Shown here: positions 46,778 through 59,037 of the stretch, piece after piece
Numbering within the stretch: the stretch's first letter is position 1
How the letters are laid out: the number at the start of each line of letters is the position of its first letter
Source: Musa acuminata AAA Group
Lineage: Eukaryota > Streptophyta > Magnoliopsida > Zingiberales > Musaceae
Reading direction: 5' to 3'
Assembly (NCBI RefSeq): GCF_036884655.1
Contig: NC_088345.1
Coordinates: 18,161,001 to 18,225,000, forward strand
DNA length: 64,000 bases
The notes under the pieces: model-generated
Told to the model about the DNA's origin: nothing
The model's database searches: none
Seen by the model: the letters and a program-made list of their open reading frames with translations, nothing else
Translations under genes and position numbers: made by a program

Positions 46778-48391
46778 CGTTGAATCTCATATTTTGATGA
46801 TGAAACTAATTGATTGTGTTTAGATGTTTAACTGCATTTTGAGTGATGCAGGTCTACTCGATCAGGATTAGACAATTAAGGCAGGAGGAATTGACGTTGT
46901 GCCGGAGGAGATCACGTTAGGATATTGGATGGCAGAAGGCTTCGGACGTTGGGCATCGGGCCAAGAGCGGAATTGCGCCAAGGATATCGGCGTTGCGGAG
47001 GTCAACCGCCGATTGGGCAACAAGCCGCAAGAGAGGACGATGCGCCGAAGAATTGGATGAAGCGCCAACCAATGACGTGCCGAGCAACAGAATGTCAATT
47101 CGTTTTATAATAATTATCTAGATCGGAGTAGAGTTTTTGCTTGTGTGTGCAGGATTAACTACGATAACGATGAAGACATCAAGCAAAACAAAGTGTCGGA
47201 GTCAAGCGCGAAGGATTCGTTGGGAGTTCGAGAGTTCGACGGAAGTCCGAAGGTTCGTCGGGAATATTGCCGGAACTAGCCGAGAATGAGTAGGGTGTTT
47301 GCCGAAGGGTTTTTCGGAAGCTCGCCGAAAGGTTCGTTGGAAGTTCACGGAGCTCACCGAGAAAGATCGGAGCTTGCCGAAGAAGCTCGTTGGAACTCGC
47401 CAAGATCAAATCGTGAAGTCTAGGAGCTTGCCGGGAGTCCACAGAATGGTTTCCGAGAGTTTATCGGAAGACCGTCGGAAGTTCGCCGGAAGCTCGCCGG
47501 AAGAAGTCTTGACTTACGGACTTTGTAATAGCTTAGAAAATGTCTTTAAATTCGTAGTTAGCACATTAATTAGGGTTAGGATTATGTGTTAATCCTATAA
47601 CCCAAGTAGGGGCCAATTGGGCCCGAGTTCGGACTGGTTTGGGCCAAGTTTGGAGCCCAACCAGTGAGCTGATTTGGCCTAGGCGGTGGCACCGCCTAGG
47701 CTAGGTGGTGGCATCGCCCAGCACCCGAGAGCTGGGCAGTGACACCTCTTGGGCTGGGCGGTTGCACCGTCCAACACCCGAGCGCTGGGCGGTGGCACCG
47801 CTTGGCTGGGCGGTGGCACCGCCAGCATCGGGAACATAAGAGAATTCAAATTTTTGGAGCCCAAATTTGAATCCTCTTGAGGCCTATAAATACCCCTCAA
47901 GTCTCAGCTAAGAATACAACTCTTTGAGCAGCAAGTGATTGAGAGAAAAGTCTTAGAAGAGTCTTTGCCTTTCTTGTTTTCAATTTGCTAGTGTTCACCT
48001 CCTTCTTTCTTGCTGAAAATTTGTAAGAGAGTGAACCGCTTGTAAAAGTTGTAAGAGGGGTATTTACCCTTCCCTTTCAAGAGATTTGCTAGTGGAAGGT
48101 GGGAGCCTCATCGAAGAGGGGCCTCGCAAGTGGATGTAGGTCACTTGACCGAACCACTTTAAAAACAGCGTAATCTCTGGTTTGCATTTCATTACTGCTA
48201 TTTACATTACTGCAAACCCTCTTACTTGCTTTATTTCCTCATTATATTTACTGCACAACTTTGCGAATACGCTTTCAAGTTAAGCACTTCCGATTCTGAT
48301 TTTTATCGTATGAAAGATTTGTCGAAACCAACGTTTTAAGCTGCTGCACTAATTCACCCCCCCCCCTCTTAGTGCCGCTCCAATCCTAACA
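46778..48391 (+). repeat. E8 5' LTR (1614 bp)
   Basis: Starts CGTTGAATCTC (first T mutated to C relative to the 3' LTR) and ends CCTAACA. GTCGGAAG repeats at 47220-47510, palindromes GGCGGTGGCACCGCC (about 47682-47825), TATA box 47885-47892, C-run 48357-48366. Confidence 0.95.
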
Positions 48392-48393
48392 AT

Positions 48394-48405
48394 TGGTATC
48401 AGAGC
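48394..48405 (+). other. E8 primer binding site (iMet tRNA)
   Basis: TGGTATCAGAGC directly after CCTAACAAT. Confidence 0.92.
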
Positions 48406-48441
48406 CCGGTATTTCTCATTTCGGATTTACACCCGAGAAAA

Positions 48442-51400
48442 ATGGCTCTTCATGGCTTTCAAGAGAGCTTATCGGTTTTTCGTCCACCGTTGTTTAACGG
48501 ATTGGACTACACTTATTGGAAAACTCGAATGAGAGTTTTCTTGATTTCTATGAATTTGGATTTGTGGAATATCATTGAAAACGGTTTTCAACTTCCCTCT
48601 AAACCGATAAACGAATGGTCGGATTTGGAGAAGAAGTATTTTTCTTTAAACGCAAAGGCTATGAATGCCTTATTTTGCGCTTTGGACAAAAATGAGTTCA
48701 ATCGGATTTCTATGTGCGAAACGGCTTTTGATATTTGGCGTACACTTGAAATCACGCACGAGGGAACTAGTAGAGTCAAAGACTCTAAAGTTAACATTTT
48801 AATGCATGATTTCGAGCTTTTTCGAATGAAGCTGAGCGAAACCATTGTTGACATGTATACCCGTTTTATAGATGTCGTCAATGGTTTACAAGCTCTTGGC
48901 AAATGTTTCTCGAATTTTGAACTTGTTAGTAAAGTTTTACGATCACTTTCTAAAGCTTGGGAATCAAAAGTAACGGCAATACAAGAAACAAAAGATTTAA
49001 ATATTTTTCCACTTGAAGAACTTATCGGCTCATTGATGACATATGAAATGGTGCGCAATGCACATGATGAACACAATGAACACTTGGACCACCTTCCAAA
49101 GAACAGGAAGGATTTGGAACTCCGGACAAATAAATACCACTTGAGCGATGACTCAAGTGATGAGGACAATGATGAACTTGAACTTCGAACACTAACTCTT
49201 AATAAGTTCATTAAACAAAAATCTAAAATAAACAATGAACTTGAACGGAGGAAGAGGACAAAGAAGATGAAGGCAACCAAGGATGAATCAAGAACTTCCA
49301 AAGGTGAAACGATGAGGGCTTTGACGAGCTTCAACTACAAGGTAAGTGATAGAACCCTTGTAGATTCTATACTTGGGGTTGATCTCTTTAGGGGATCGGC
49401 CTCCTTGGAACTCTATAGGGGTTCCTCCCTCCAAGTTGCTGCTCAAAGGCTGCAGAAAAGATTCATCTATTGCTTAACAAAAGAGAAGGAATACATGGCT
49501 ATTTATAGGGCTTCTAAACCCTAACTCCTAATAGGACTCTTACTTAAGACTCTTACTTCTAACCAACTCCTAATATGACTCATACTCAAGACTTCTATTC
49601 CCTTACAACTCCTAATTCTTCTCTAAGAAAAAACCTCCTAACAGAATGTCTCTCTCAATTAGGACTCTTCTAGTTAGAGTCCTAACAGAGTGTCCCTCTC
49701 AATTAGGACTCTCCTAGCTAGAGTCCTAACAGAATGTCCCTCTCAATTAGGACTCTCCTAGCTAGAGTCCTAACAGACCCGCCCTCTTCAAATCAGCCTT
49801 GTCCTCAAGGCTGAGATTCCATGAACTCTGGGAACCGGGTCTTCAGCTCCTCATATGGTTCCCATGTGGCGTCTTCAAGTGGTAGATTATTCCAGTGCAC
49901 TAGTACTTCAGTAGAGGGATGTCGGCGATGCATCACGATCCTGCGATCGAGGATGGCCTGTGGTTGGGCTTGAATAACTCCATCCTTAGTTGTGTTGGGC
50001 AGTTGGATCTGGGGTGACTCGTGTTCTCCCAACTTGGGCTTTAGGCATGATACGTGGAAGACAGGGTGAATTTTGGCATCCTCAGGTAATTTAAGTCTGT
50101 ATGCCACGGCTCCAATACGCTCTGTCATCTGATAGGGCCCATAAAAACGTGGGGATAGCTTCATGGAGGCTCGAGTGTTGATAGAGAGTTGTTTGTATGG
50201 TTGTAGGCGAAGATAAACCCAATCTCCCACTGAAAATTCTCTTTCACTTCGTCGTGTGTCGGCTTGCTGCTTCATTCTGGCTTGAGCGATAGAGAGATTA
50301 TCTTTTAACAGTTGTAAGAGTTTATCCCTATCAATCAATTCTTGGTCAACCTGATCTACCTTGGCCGAGCCAATTACATACTTTGGAATCACATGTGCCG
50401 GTCGACCATACAATGCTTCATAAGGGGCACATTTTGTAGATGAATGATATGTAGTATTATACCACCATTCGGCCCAGGGAAGCCATTTCGCCCACTCTTT
50501 TGGTCGGTCGCTAGCGAAACACCGGAGGTACGTCTCTAAGCACCTATTTACCACCTCTGTTTGGCCGTCAGTTTGTGGATGATATGCTGTGCTCATCTTG
50601 AGTTTGGTGCCTTGTAACTGAAATAACTCGGTCCAAAATTTACTAGTGAAGATCCTGTCACGATCACTTACGATGGACCTTGGCATCCCATGTAGTTTAA
50701 CAATATTTTCTATGAAAATCTGGGCAATACTAGCAGCAGTGTAGGGATTTCTCACAGCACAAAAATGAGCATATTTCGTAAGTCGATCAACCACCACGAG
50801 AATCGTGCTTTTACCTTTGGAAGATGGCAGCCCTTCAATGAAGTCCATGGAGATGTCAGTCCACACTGAGTCTGGTATGGGTAGTGGTTGTAGCTTCCCT
50901 GGATTTGCCACAGTTTCACCCTTGTTCTGTTGACATATATCACATTGTGCCACATATTCAGCAATAATTTTTTTCATCCCTCTCCAATAAAAATTTTGCT
51001 TCACTCTTTTGTAGGTTCTTAGGAATCCAGAGTGCCCTGCTGAAGGTATAGAGTGCATTTCATGTAAGATGATTGCGATGCAAGGGGAGTCAGGTATAAG
51101 CACAATGCGACCTTTGTAGCGTAAATCCCTCGAATACCAGGTGTAGTGGGCTATTGCACTTGGATCCTCCTCCAATTTTTTTATGATCTTGTTGATCTCT
51201 GGATCCTTTTTCCATTCTTCCCTAATGTCCTCGAGGAGACTGGTGGTAGGAAGGGAGATGGCTGAAACCTTAGCTTGTTCAGGTAGCCGTGAGAGTGCAT
51301 TTGCAACAACGTTTTCTTTCCCCTTTTTGTAAATAATTTCATAATCAAATCCAAAAAGTTTGGTTACCCATTTTTGCTGCTCAGGGGATGATATCTTTTG

Positions 51401-54400
51401 CTCCAAAAAGTACTTGAGGCTTTTATGGTCAGTTTTAATTTGAAATCGTCGGCCCATCAGGTAGGGTCTCCACCTCGTTACTGCGTGTACAATGGCAAGC
51501 ATCTCCTTATCATATACTGACATGTTTTGATAGGAGGGAGATAATACCTTGCTAGTGTATGCGAGTGGTCGACCATTTTGCATGAGAACGGCTCCAATTC
51601 CGACTCCAGATGCGTCGGCCTCAATGATGAAGGGTCTATTGAAATCTGGTAGCGCAAGCACCGGCGTCGTTGTCATGGCTGCTTTAAGTTTATCAAAGGC
51701 AGCAGAGGCTTTGTCCGACCATTGGAAAGCATCTTTTTTCAGTAAAGAAGTGAGTGGTGCACTGATCTTCCCATAGTCCTTAACAAATTTTCGGTAGTAG
51801 CCCGTTAGTCCAAGGAACCCCCGTAGTAATTTCACGTTTGTAGGTTTCGGCCAGCCTTGCATTGCCTCAATTTTTGTTGGGTCTACCGCCACTCCTTCTT
51901 CTGATATTATATGCCCAAGGTACTCTACTTTTTGCTGGAGAAAGCTGCACTTTGGTTGTTTAACAAAAAGAGTATTCTCCCGAAGGATCGTCAAAACAAT
52001 CCGTAAATGCTGAAAGTGAGTCTCAAGAGAAGGGCTGTAAACGAGAATATCATCAAAAAATACCAGCACAAATTTACGAAGAAAGCTCCGAAATATATCA
52101 TTCATGAGACTTTGAAACGTTGAAGGAGCATTAGTGAGTCCAAAAGGCATTACCAAGAATTCATAATGGCCATCATGTGTGCGAAATGCAGTTTTTGGAA
52201 TGTCATCGTCACATACCCGAATTTGGTGGTAACCGGATCGGAGGTCCAACTTCGTGAAGACTCGAGCTCCTTTCAATTCATCAAGAAGTTCATCCACCAC
52301 TGGTATTGGGTATTTGTCCTTGACGGTGATGTCATTTAAAGCTCGGTAGTCAATGCACATCCGCCAAGTTCCGTCCTTCTTGCGTACAAGTAGCACCGGT
52401 GAGGAATAGGGGCTGCAACTTGGTCGAATCACCCCTGTTTCAAGCATCTCCTTTACGATCTTTTCAATTTCATCTTTCTGGAGGTGAGGATATCGGTATG
52501 GTTGAGTGTTTGCTGGTGGCTTGCCCGGAAGGATTGGAATTCGATGGTCATGTTGCCGAGAAGGAGGAAGACCGTGCGGTTCAGCAAATATGTCAGCAAA
52601 TTCAGTGAGCAATTGGGCAAGATTTTGATCTTCAAATTCTATTTTCTTCCCCTCTGGTTACTGTTGGAGGTGTATCAAAAAGGCACTATTTACCTTGTGT
52701 AAAACTTTCTCCATTCGTTGGGTCGAAACAGTGGTAACGTTGCTTCCGCGCTTCCCGCGTAGGATGATCTGTTTGCCCTTACAGTAGAATTTCATAATTA
52801 ATTTAGAAAAGTTCCAAGAGACATCACCTAGTGTAGTCAACCATTCGATACCAAGCACTGCCTCATAGTCATCGATTGGTAGGAGGAAGAAATCGGTGAT
52901 AATTTCTTGGTCTTGCAGTAATAGTTTCACCTGCGGGCATCTTTGGTCGCACTTTAGGATTCTGCCGTCGGCAACCTTTACATCGAACTTGCTGCAACCT
53001 TCAATATGCAGTGCCATCCGAGCAGCAACCTTACTATTCAGGAAGTTATTAGTGCTACCCGTGTCGATGAGAACAGTGATCGGCTGTTGTTTGAGAAGGC
53101 CTCCAACTTTCATCGTTTGCGGATTTGAGTAGCCAGCTAGTGCATGTACCGTAATGTCGGTCGGCTGTGGCTCTTCTTCCATATCTTCTTCTTCATGTTC
53201 AAGGCTCTCTTCTAGATGTTCAATGACCTCTTCTTCTACTGGTTCAATCATAAGAAGTCTATCTTTTTTACAGCGATACTCGCGGCTCCACGGCTCGTCG
53301 CAATGCCAATATAACCCTTTCGTAGATCGCTCTCGAAGTTCTTCTCTTGTTAACCTTTTCGGTGCAGGGACTCGGTTGATAGTAGGGAGGGCTGAGGGCT
53401 TTAGTATTGTAGGTCGTGGAGTGATCCTTGTCCTCCGGGCTTCATGGTTCAATCGCTCCTCTTGAAGTCTTGCGAAAGAGATGGCTGCCATAAGCGTGTA
53501 TGGTTGTCGCGCCTTAACTTCTCCCCGGATCTTCGGCTTTAAGCCCTCAATAAAAGTCCCCAATAACTGTTTTTCAGACCAATCACGAGTTTGATTAGAT
53601 AACCTTTCAAACCTGGTTTGGTACTCCTAAATGGTGGAGGTTTGTCGGATCTTTGCTAGTTGTCCGTCAATGTTCTCATAATAAGTTGGTCCGAAGCGGA
53701 TCAGTATTCCTTCTTAGAATTGTCGCCATGAAAGGGCTCCATAAGTGTGTTCAAACCAGTCAAACCATTGTATGGCATCCCCTTCCAGATGTATAGCTGT
53801 AATTTCCACCATGGATGCATCCGCAGTTTTATGGTACCGAAAATATCGCTCCGCGCGCGAGATCCAACCAATTGGGTCTCCTTCTTCCCATCTAGGGAAG
53901 TCCACTCTCATGCGCGAATAGTTGGGGTCGGTCATAGAACCTCCCCTCTCTTGGAAGTCATCTCTTTGGGCATGATTTGATTGATTAGAGCTCTCTCCTT
54001 GTTGTGATTTCTTTGGGCTTGGTGGTCGGCCCAAACTGAATTCGGTAAGGAGAGTCCGAATCTTATCCTCCATTCGTGCCTCAAAGGCTTTAAATTTAGC
54101 ATTGATTGCGTCCTCAGATGCCATAGTATATGACTCCAAATCTGTGATGTTAAGATCTCTCTTTTGTTGACGGGTTAAAGGCATGTATGGGTTTGATAGA
54201 AATCAGTGAAAGTTTGCTGCAGAATTGTGTTGTCTTGTAAGAGTAGAATTAACGTCGAAGAAACAGCGGTTTCTCGACGAAATCTCCACAAAAAATTTGA
54301 GAGATTTGAGGAGGGAATTGACAGCAATATCTCAGTTTATATGACAGCAAGGATGTCCAATTTAATCAAGAAAATTTCGGCAGTAACAGCAAGAAAATTG

Positions 54401-55192
54401 GTGTAAGTTGTGATAGCAGAATTCTCGTCGAAAAATTTCAGCAACTTACGATGAAATTTGCAGCAATATAGGAACGAAATTTTTTTTTTTTTCTAGATTT
54501 TCGAATATGGATAACTAAATTGCAGCAGCAGTAAGGTAGGAAACCAGAACCTGCTGCAATTCACAGGGAGATAAAAGGATGATCTACGGTGGTGGAGATG
54601 ACGGTGGAATTTGGCGACGATCTTTTAAGCAATTGTGGGAATTGCTTTGGGCGGTTGTGGAGGGTTGATGAATGGCAGTGGAAGGGCAGCGAGATGCCAA
54701 GAACGCTGCTCTGATACCAGGTGATAGAACCCTTGCAGATTCTATACTTGGGGTTGATCTCTTTAGGGGATCGGCCTCCTTGGAACTCTATAGGGGTTCC
54801 TCCCTCCAAGTTGCTGCTCAAAGGCTGCAGAAAAGATTCATCTATTGCTTAACAAAAGAGAAGGAATACATGGCTATTTATAGGGCTTCTAAACCCTAAC
54901 TCCTAATAGGACTCTTACTTAAGACTCTTACTTCTAACCAACTCCTAATATGACTCATACTCAAGACTTCTATTCCCTTACAACTCCTAATTCTTCTCTA
55001 AGAAAAAACCTCCTAACAGAATGTCTCTCTCAATTAGGACTCTTCTAGTTAGAGTCCTAACAGAGTGTCCCTCTCAATTAGGACTCTCCTAGCTAGAGTC
55101 CTAATAGAATGTCCCTCTCAATTAGGACTCTCCTAGCTAGAGTCCTAACAGTAAGTAACTCAACTCTCTTGAATTATTTTGAAATTACTTAA
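48442..55192 (+). CDS. gag: E8 short Gag, frame intact except for G1 insertion
   Basis: Parts 48442-49346 and 55156-55192; G1 and one GTAAG copy lie between. Starts ATGGCTCTTCATGGC. Core signature [15 protein letters not shown], then [12 protein letters not shown], a Lys/Arg-rich segment ([15 protein letters not shown]) and the end NYFEIT. There is no internal stop in 313 codons. No CX2CX4HX4C knuckle is present; the basic segment stands where it should be. The same layout is seen in E2. It is probably a capsid protein of a non-autonomous family; RNA binding could rely on the basic stretch. G1 now breaks the gene. Confidence 0.88.
49347..49775 (-). repeat. G1 3' LTR (429 bp)
   Basis: Reverse of TGTTAGGACTC...GGTTCTATCA. 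Holds three 44-bp tandem copies with CTCTCAATTAGGACTC (49637-49768) and a reverse TATA box CTATAAATAG at 49499-49508. Confidence 0.95.
49805..52657 (-). CDS. pol: G1 Pol: RT, RNase H, integrase, chromodomain
   Basis: Open 951 codons reading leftward after a TAA at 52658-52660. RT has [36 protein letters not shown] (catalytic DD at about 52050), and [15 protein letters not shown]. RNase H follows with [25 protein letters not shown] and [12 protein letters not shown]. Integrase zinc region: [13 protein letters not shown] with CDICQQNK (about 50930-51070). Catalytic core: [19 protein letters not shown] and [11 protein letters not shown] give the three acidic residues. The C-terminus (49805-49960) is a chromodomain-like segment, [20 protein letters not shown], which in chromoviruses directs integration to marked chromatin. 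The reading frame is complete, so enzymes could still be made if the upstream stops are bypassed. Confidence 0.95.
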   Translation of the reverse strand, partial: PEGKKIEFEDQNLAQLLTEFADIFAEPHGLPPSRQHDHRIPILPGKPPANTQPYRYPHLQKDEIEKIVKEMLETGVIRPSCSPYSSPVLLVRKKDGTWRMCIDYRALNDITVKDKYPIPVVDELLDELKGARVFTKLDLRSGYHQIRVCDDDIPKTAFRTHDGHYEFLVMPFGLTNAPSTFQSLMNDIFRSFLRKFVLVFFDDILVYSPSLETHFQHLRIVLTILRENTLFVKQPKCSFLQQKVEYLGHIISEEGVAVDPTKIEAMQGWPKPTNVKLLRGFLGLTGYYRKFVKDYGKISAPLTSLLKKDAFQWSDKASAAFDKLKAAMTTTPVLALPDFNRPFIIEADASGVGIGAVLMQNGRPLAYTSKVLSPSYQNMSVYDKEMLAIVHAVTRWRPYLMGRRFQIKTDHKSLKYFLEQKISSPEQQKWVTKLFGFDYEIIYKKGKENVVANALSRLPEQAKVSAISLPTTSLLEDIREEWKKDPEINKIIKKLEEDPSAIAHYTWYSRDLRYKGRIVLIPDSPCIAIILHEMHSIPSAGHSGFLRTYKRVKQNFYWRGMKKIIAEYVAQCDICQQNKGETVANPGKLQPLPIPDSVWTDISMDFIEGLPSSKGKSTILVVVDRLTKYAHFCAVRNPYTAASIAQIFIENIVKLHGMPRSIVSDRDRIFTSKFWTELFQLQGTKLKMSTAYHPQTDGQTEVVNRCLETYLRCFASDRPKEWAKWLPWAEWWYNTTYHSSTKCAPYEALYGRPAHVIPKYVIGSAKVDQVDQELIDRDKLLQLLKDNLSIAQARMKQQADTRRSEREFSVGDWVYLRLQPYKQLSINTRASMKLSPRFYGPYQMTERIGAVAYRLKLPEDAKIHPVFHVSCLKPKLGEHESPQIQLPNTTKDGVIQAQPQAILDRRIVMHRRHPSTEVLVHWNNLPLEDATWEPYEELKTRFPEFMESQP
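52658..54184 (-). pseudogene. gag: G1 Gag-protease with in-frame stops
   Basis: Starts [15 protein letters not shown] at 54184. Gag capsid region follows with [20 protein letters not shown] and [14 protein letters not shown]. Stops: TAA at 53714, TAG near 53629 (a Trp position by analogy) and TAA at 52658, all in one frame. The knuckle region reads [14 protein letters not shown], so the first Cys is Tyr. Protease motif [11 protein letters not shown] lies at about 53055-53085. There is no frameshift. With two LTR differences only, these stops probably pre-date insertion, so the copy likely moved with help from another element. Confidence 0.9.
54185..54707 (-). other. G1 leader between primer site and gag
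   Basis: About 520 bp without a gene. On the plus strand it contains a T13 run near 54481-54493 and several AGCAGAATT-like words. It would be the untranslated leader of the G1 transcript. Confidence 0.8.
54708..54719 (-). other. G1 primer binding site (iMet tRNA)
   Basis: GCTCTGATACCA on the plus strand, i.e. TGGTATCAGAGC on the minus strand, two bases inside the 5' LTR. Confidence 0.92.
54722..55150 (-). repeat. G1 5' LTR (429 bp)
   Basis: Same as 49347-49775 except two C/T changes (about 54736 and 55109). Reverse TATA at 54874-54883 would drive the G1 transcript leftward. Confidence 0.95.
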
Positions 55193-58100
55193 AGTTTTTA
55201 ATGAGTTCTTAATTTAGATAGTAGGAATAGGAAATAAAAAAAAATTATTTTTCAAAAATTATATCATGTTTTTCTTTTTAGCATCTTTGAAAAAATTAAA
55301 AATTTGATCATGAAAAGTATATTGCTAAGGTTTCATACATGTTATGTTTTGAAATGTTGAATGATATATGCAACATTATGGATGATAGTTATATATAATG
55401 CTTAGGATTAATTCATGCATGTGTATTTTGATGATTTTATGCCATGCATGAGTTTTTGAAGTGAATATTGATTTGATACTCTCATTTTGGATTAACATGT
55501 TTTTGGTTTAATCATTTTTATGATGAATTAAGATGACATTCTCATGACATATTAAGATGACAAAGTGTATGTACATCTATGTATGAATTTCTTGATAGTC
55601 TTTTGATGATAGATGTGATATCATGATGTTTTATTTTTGATGTGTTTGGTCTTGACGGTTTTATGACGAAACTTTTGTTTTGATTTTAAATGATGATACA
55701 TGTTTTCACAAAAAGATTTGAACACCCTCACATGAAATCAATTATATGAAATGGAAATAAATTGTATATCCTATTGAGATTAATGAATTTAGTTTACCAA
55801 TCTTGTGAATCTCATGAAAATAAACATGATGAATATTTTAAAAATAAATGAGTGTATCATGTATTTGGTCTTAATGATTTCTCTTAAACATATTTTTTTG
55901 AAATCATACTTGATGATGAATATCAAGATATTAAAAGGATGTTATCATGGAATCATACTTGATGATTTGTTCTATAAAATTTACCTTTCCGTCTTAAATA
56001 TTGACACTTGTTTTATTAAAGGTAAAGGAATGCTTATAAGAAGCAAATCACATGAATAGAAATTTATAAAAATGAAATACAATCCTCTATCTTATCGATT
56101 TTTCAATAAATCTATGCTTGTCATGTATGAATTTATTGAATGTGATTTTGAGGATAATTTCGGATTTCACAAATGCTTGATTCATACTTATGACATGAGA
56201 CATATTTTAAATATGAATCATGTTCAATGCTTCAATCATATTATATCTCCCTTAATTCATTTTGTTCTCCTAGATTTATTTATGAAAGAGGAGAATCTTC
56301 CAAAAATAAAATGATGCAAATGAATCACTTATCGATATGTCTTTTTGAAATATCTTTTTAATGTGATGTTGATAATTTGAGATGCCTATTGGAATTCATG
56401 ACATAAGATAATTGAATCCTTGACTTACTCTAGCTTGAAAATAGATGTTTAAAATCTTGCTTGATTAGCTGTTTTATAAGATTTTGCCTTTATGTCTTGA
56501 ACTTTCATGCTTATCTTGATTTGGCATATAATGACTAAGGCATGCTTAGATGAAAAAGAATCACTTCAAAAATGTTTTTCCCATCGGATCAAGATTAATG
56601 ATTTCATGATATTTTATAAATCTCGAAATTGATTTTGATGACTTGATTATGAGTTTCAAGTTACCGATTTGATTTGAATAAGTTTTATTTAAATCATAAT
56701 CTTAATCTTGTAAAATTGGGATCACAAATAATATCTTTTGGTATTCATGAATTGATACTCACAATATGAAAGTATTGGTATTCATGACTTGAATTTAATT
56801 GAAATATTGCATGCTTAAATTAATCATTCTCCTATGTTTCAAAAATTCCTTAAAAGCCTTATGAGATGATTGAAAATTAATTTGCTTTATGATGAATCAC
56901 GAATCATGACTTGATCTATGATATTGATATATTTTAATCATGATCCTTGGTTATATAATCCTTTTGCTCTATTAAAAGGATTTATTGAATGAATCATATC
57001 CTTCTTGAATTTTCTTGATATCATGACATGATTTTGTAAGTTGGCTTGTATAATGATTAAAATCTTTTGGCCATCGATTTCTCCCTTCTTTTCGGTAATG
57101 ACAAAGGGGGAGAAATATATGAATTGATACTATGAGTGCCATATTTGAATGATAAATATATGAATTAATAAGTGCCATATTTAAATTTGAATTATGTTGA
57201 GATATCAAAAGAAGCTTGCATCGAAATATATGGTAAATTGATAATCGAAATGCTATGATTGCCATATGCCATGTTTGCATCATATTAAGATATCAAGAAC
57301 TAGCATTGTAATTTTACTTGCTGATACCTTGTCATATGATGAAATGCTACGAATTGTTGCTAAAATGATGCATGCAACACTTATTGTTTTTATGTGATGT
57401 ATTGCATATGATGTGTATCATGAATGCTTTAAATGATGAATGTTTGGTATCATGATCAACATGTTCATAAATGCTTGAAAATTTTAATGTTTGAGTATCA
57501 TGTATGATATGCTTATTAATGATTATTGATTTATTTTTCGGTATCGTGCATAAAAAATAAGGTTATTGAAATTGTGTATGTTTTAATTTGAATATATAAT
57601 GATGCACAAATAAGAATGATACTTACCTTTGTCATAATATGAAAATTGATATAAGGGTCTTCCCTTCTTTTTGACAATGACAAAGGGGAGCAAGAATTTC
57701 TAGCGTGGACATCATGAAAAGAGGCAAACTAACTAGCTTGCACAATTCAAGATGAAAGCAAAAATTACACTTCTCAAAAGAGAAGATGCAAATGTAACAT
57801 TTGCCAAATTGTTTGCTTGCCTCATGTAAAACATTATCTCTTGCTAGTTTGGCATTTTTGCTAGCTTGTATGTTGCAAAACTTGATCACTTTTTCAAACA
57901 TTTTGCTAGCTTACACTTTGTAAAGAAAGCAAAAATGGCACTTCTAGAAGAAAGAGCTGGTTAGTTTGAACATCACAAGCTTGCCTATCTTAAGAAACAA
58001 AAATTGCAAAAGTGCTATCTTGCCTATCTCAAGAAGCAAAACTTGCAACTTGCACATTGCAATAGGAAGCAAGAATTATGAGCTTACACAAGAAAGCTAT

Positions 58101-59037
58101 CTTGCATTTGCTTTCGAAATTTTTGCTAGCTTGTATATTGTGAAACTTACATATCGTAAAAATTGCTAGCTTGTAGTCTATAGAGAAGCAAAGAATTGCT
58201 ATCTCGAAAGAAGCAAAAAATGCAAAACTTAGAAAACTTGCAATATAATTGCTCTTGCCATGCTTTGTATCAAAAATATGTTGATATCCTTAAAAGCATC
58301 ACATTAAATTTTTTAGTATTGCAATGTATCACATGTATTGCAAATTATAATTTTTGAGACTATTATCATATCATGTTTAACAATTGATGTCTTTCATGAC
58401 ATGATTTCTTTACATTTTTGTCTTGTATGTATCATGTGATGATTGAAATATTGATTGATGCAAATTCATAATTTATGTAAAAGTCTAAATCATTAGTTCC
58501 TCTCCTTCTTTTCGGCAATGACATAGGGGGAGAAAGATTGCTAGCTCAAGGCAAATGTTGGCTAGCTTGTACTCTTCCCTTCTTTTCGACAAAAAACAAA
58601 GGGGAGAAAGCTTTTGCTAGTGAGAACATGCAAAGAAAAGCAAAGTGCAATCTTGCACAAGAAGCAAGTGTTGAATTGTCATGATTGAACTTAAGAATCT
58701 TGCTATGCTTTTGTGCTTATATGTTGTGATGAAAATCTAGCTTTATGTTGCAAAAACTTGCATATATTTTAAAATAGCTAGAGCTACTTCTCCTTTTTGT
58801 TGATGACATAGGGGGAGAAGTATATTGATGACTTCATGTATTGAATTGAAGATTTTATATATATTTGCATGATGGTTTAAATATTTTTCATAACATGTGA
58901 TGAATGTTACTTGGATTTGGGATAATCCAAGTGTTCTATCAATGGCATATTGATAGGGGGAGTTTAGTTAAACTCCGGGGAGTTAAGGTTAACTCCGTTA
59001 GTCATCAATTAGTTATCATCATAAAAAAGGGGGAGAT
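55193..59037 (+). other. E8 AT-rich non-coding interior
   Basis: 3.8 kb with no gene. Open frames at 55805-56314 are AT-driven and unlike any family I know. PPT-like sites at about 57099, 57676, 58519, 58606 and 58804; GCTAGCTTGCA arrays 57690-58200; hairpin ACTTCTCC...GGAGAAGT around 58784-58820; terminal tract AAAAAAGGGGGAGAT at 59023-59037. Confidence 0.75.

Larger units (their letters stand above)
49347..55150 (-). mobile_element. G1: Ty3-gypsy chromovirus (Reina-like), TSD GTAAG
   Basis: Minus strand, 5804 bp. LTRs of 429 bp at 49347-49775 and 54722-55150 begin and end TG/CA. GTAAG is duplicated at 49342-49346 and 55151-55155. Primer site (reverse of TGGTATCAGAGC) at 54708-54719; reversed purine tract GACCCGCCCTCTTC at 49776-49789. 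RT-before-integrase order and a C-terminal chromodomain place it in chromoviruses; the short LTRs and small size favour Reina. The LTRs differ at two sites by eye. Confidence 0.95.

Noticed and set aside
48588..49334. 248-residue antisense frame across E8 gag
   Set aside because: Shadow of the real gag reading frame; Ser/Lys/Phe-rich nonsense composition.
55805..56314. Two 80-84 residue open frames in E8 filler as a possible extra gene
   Set aside because: AT-rich composition, no recognised domain, no conservation in E2 filler that I can see.
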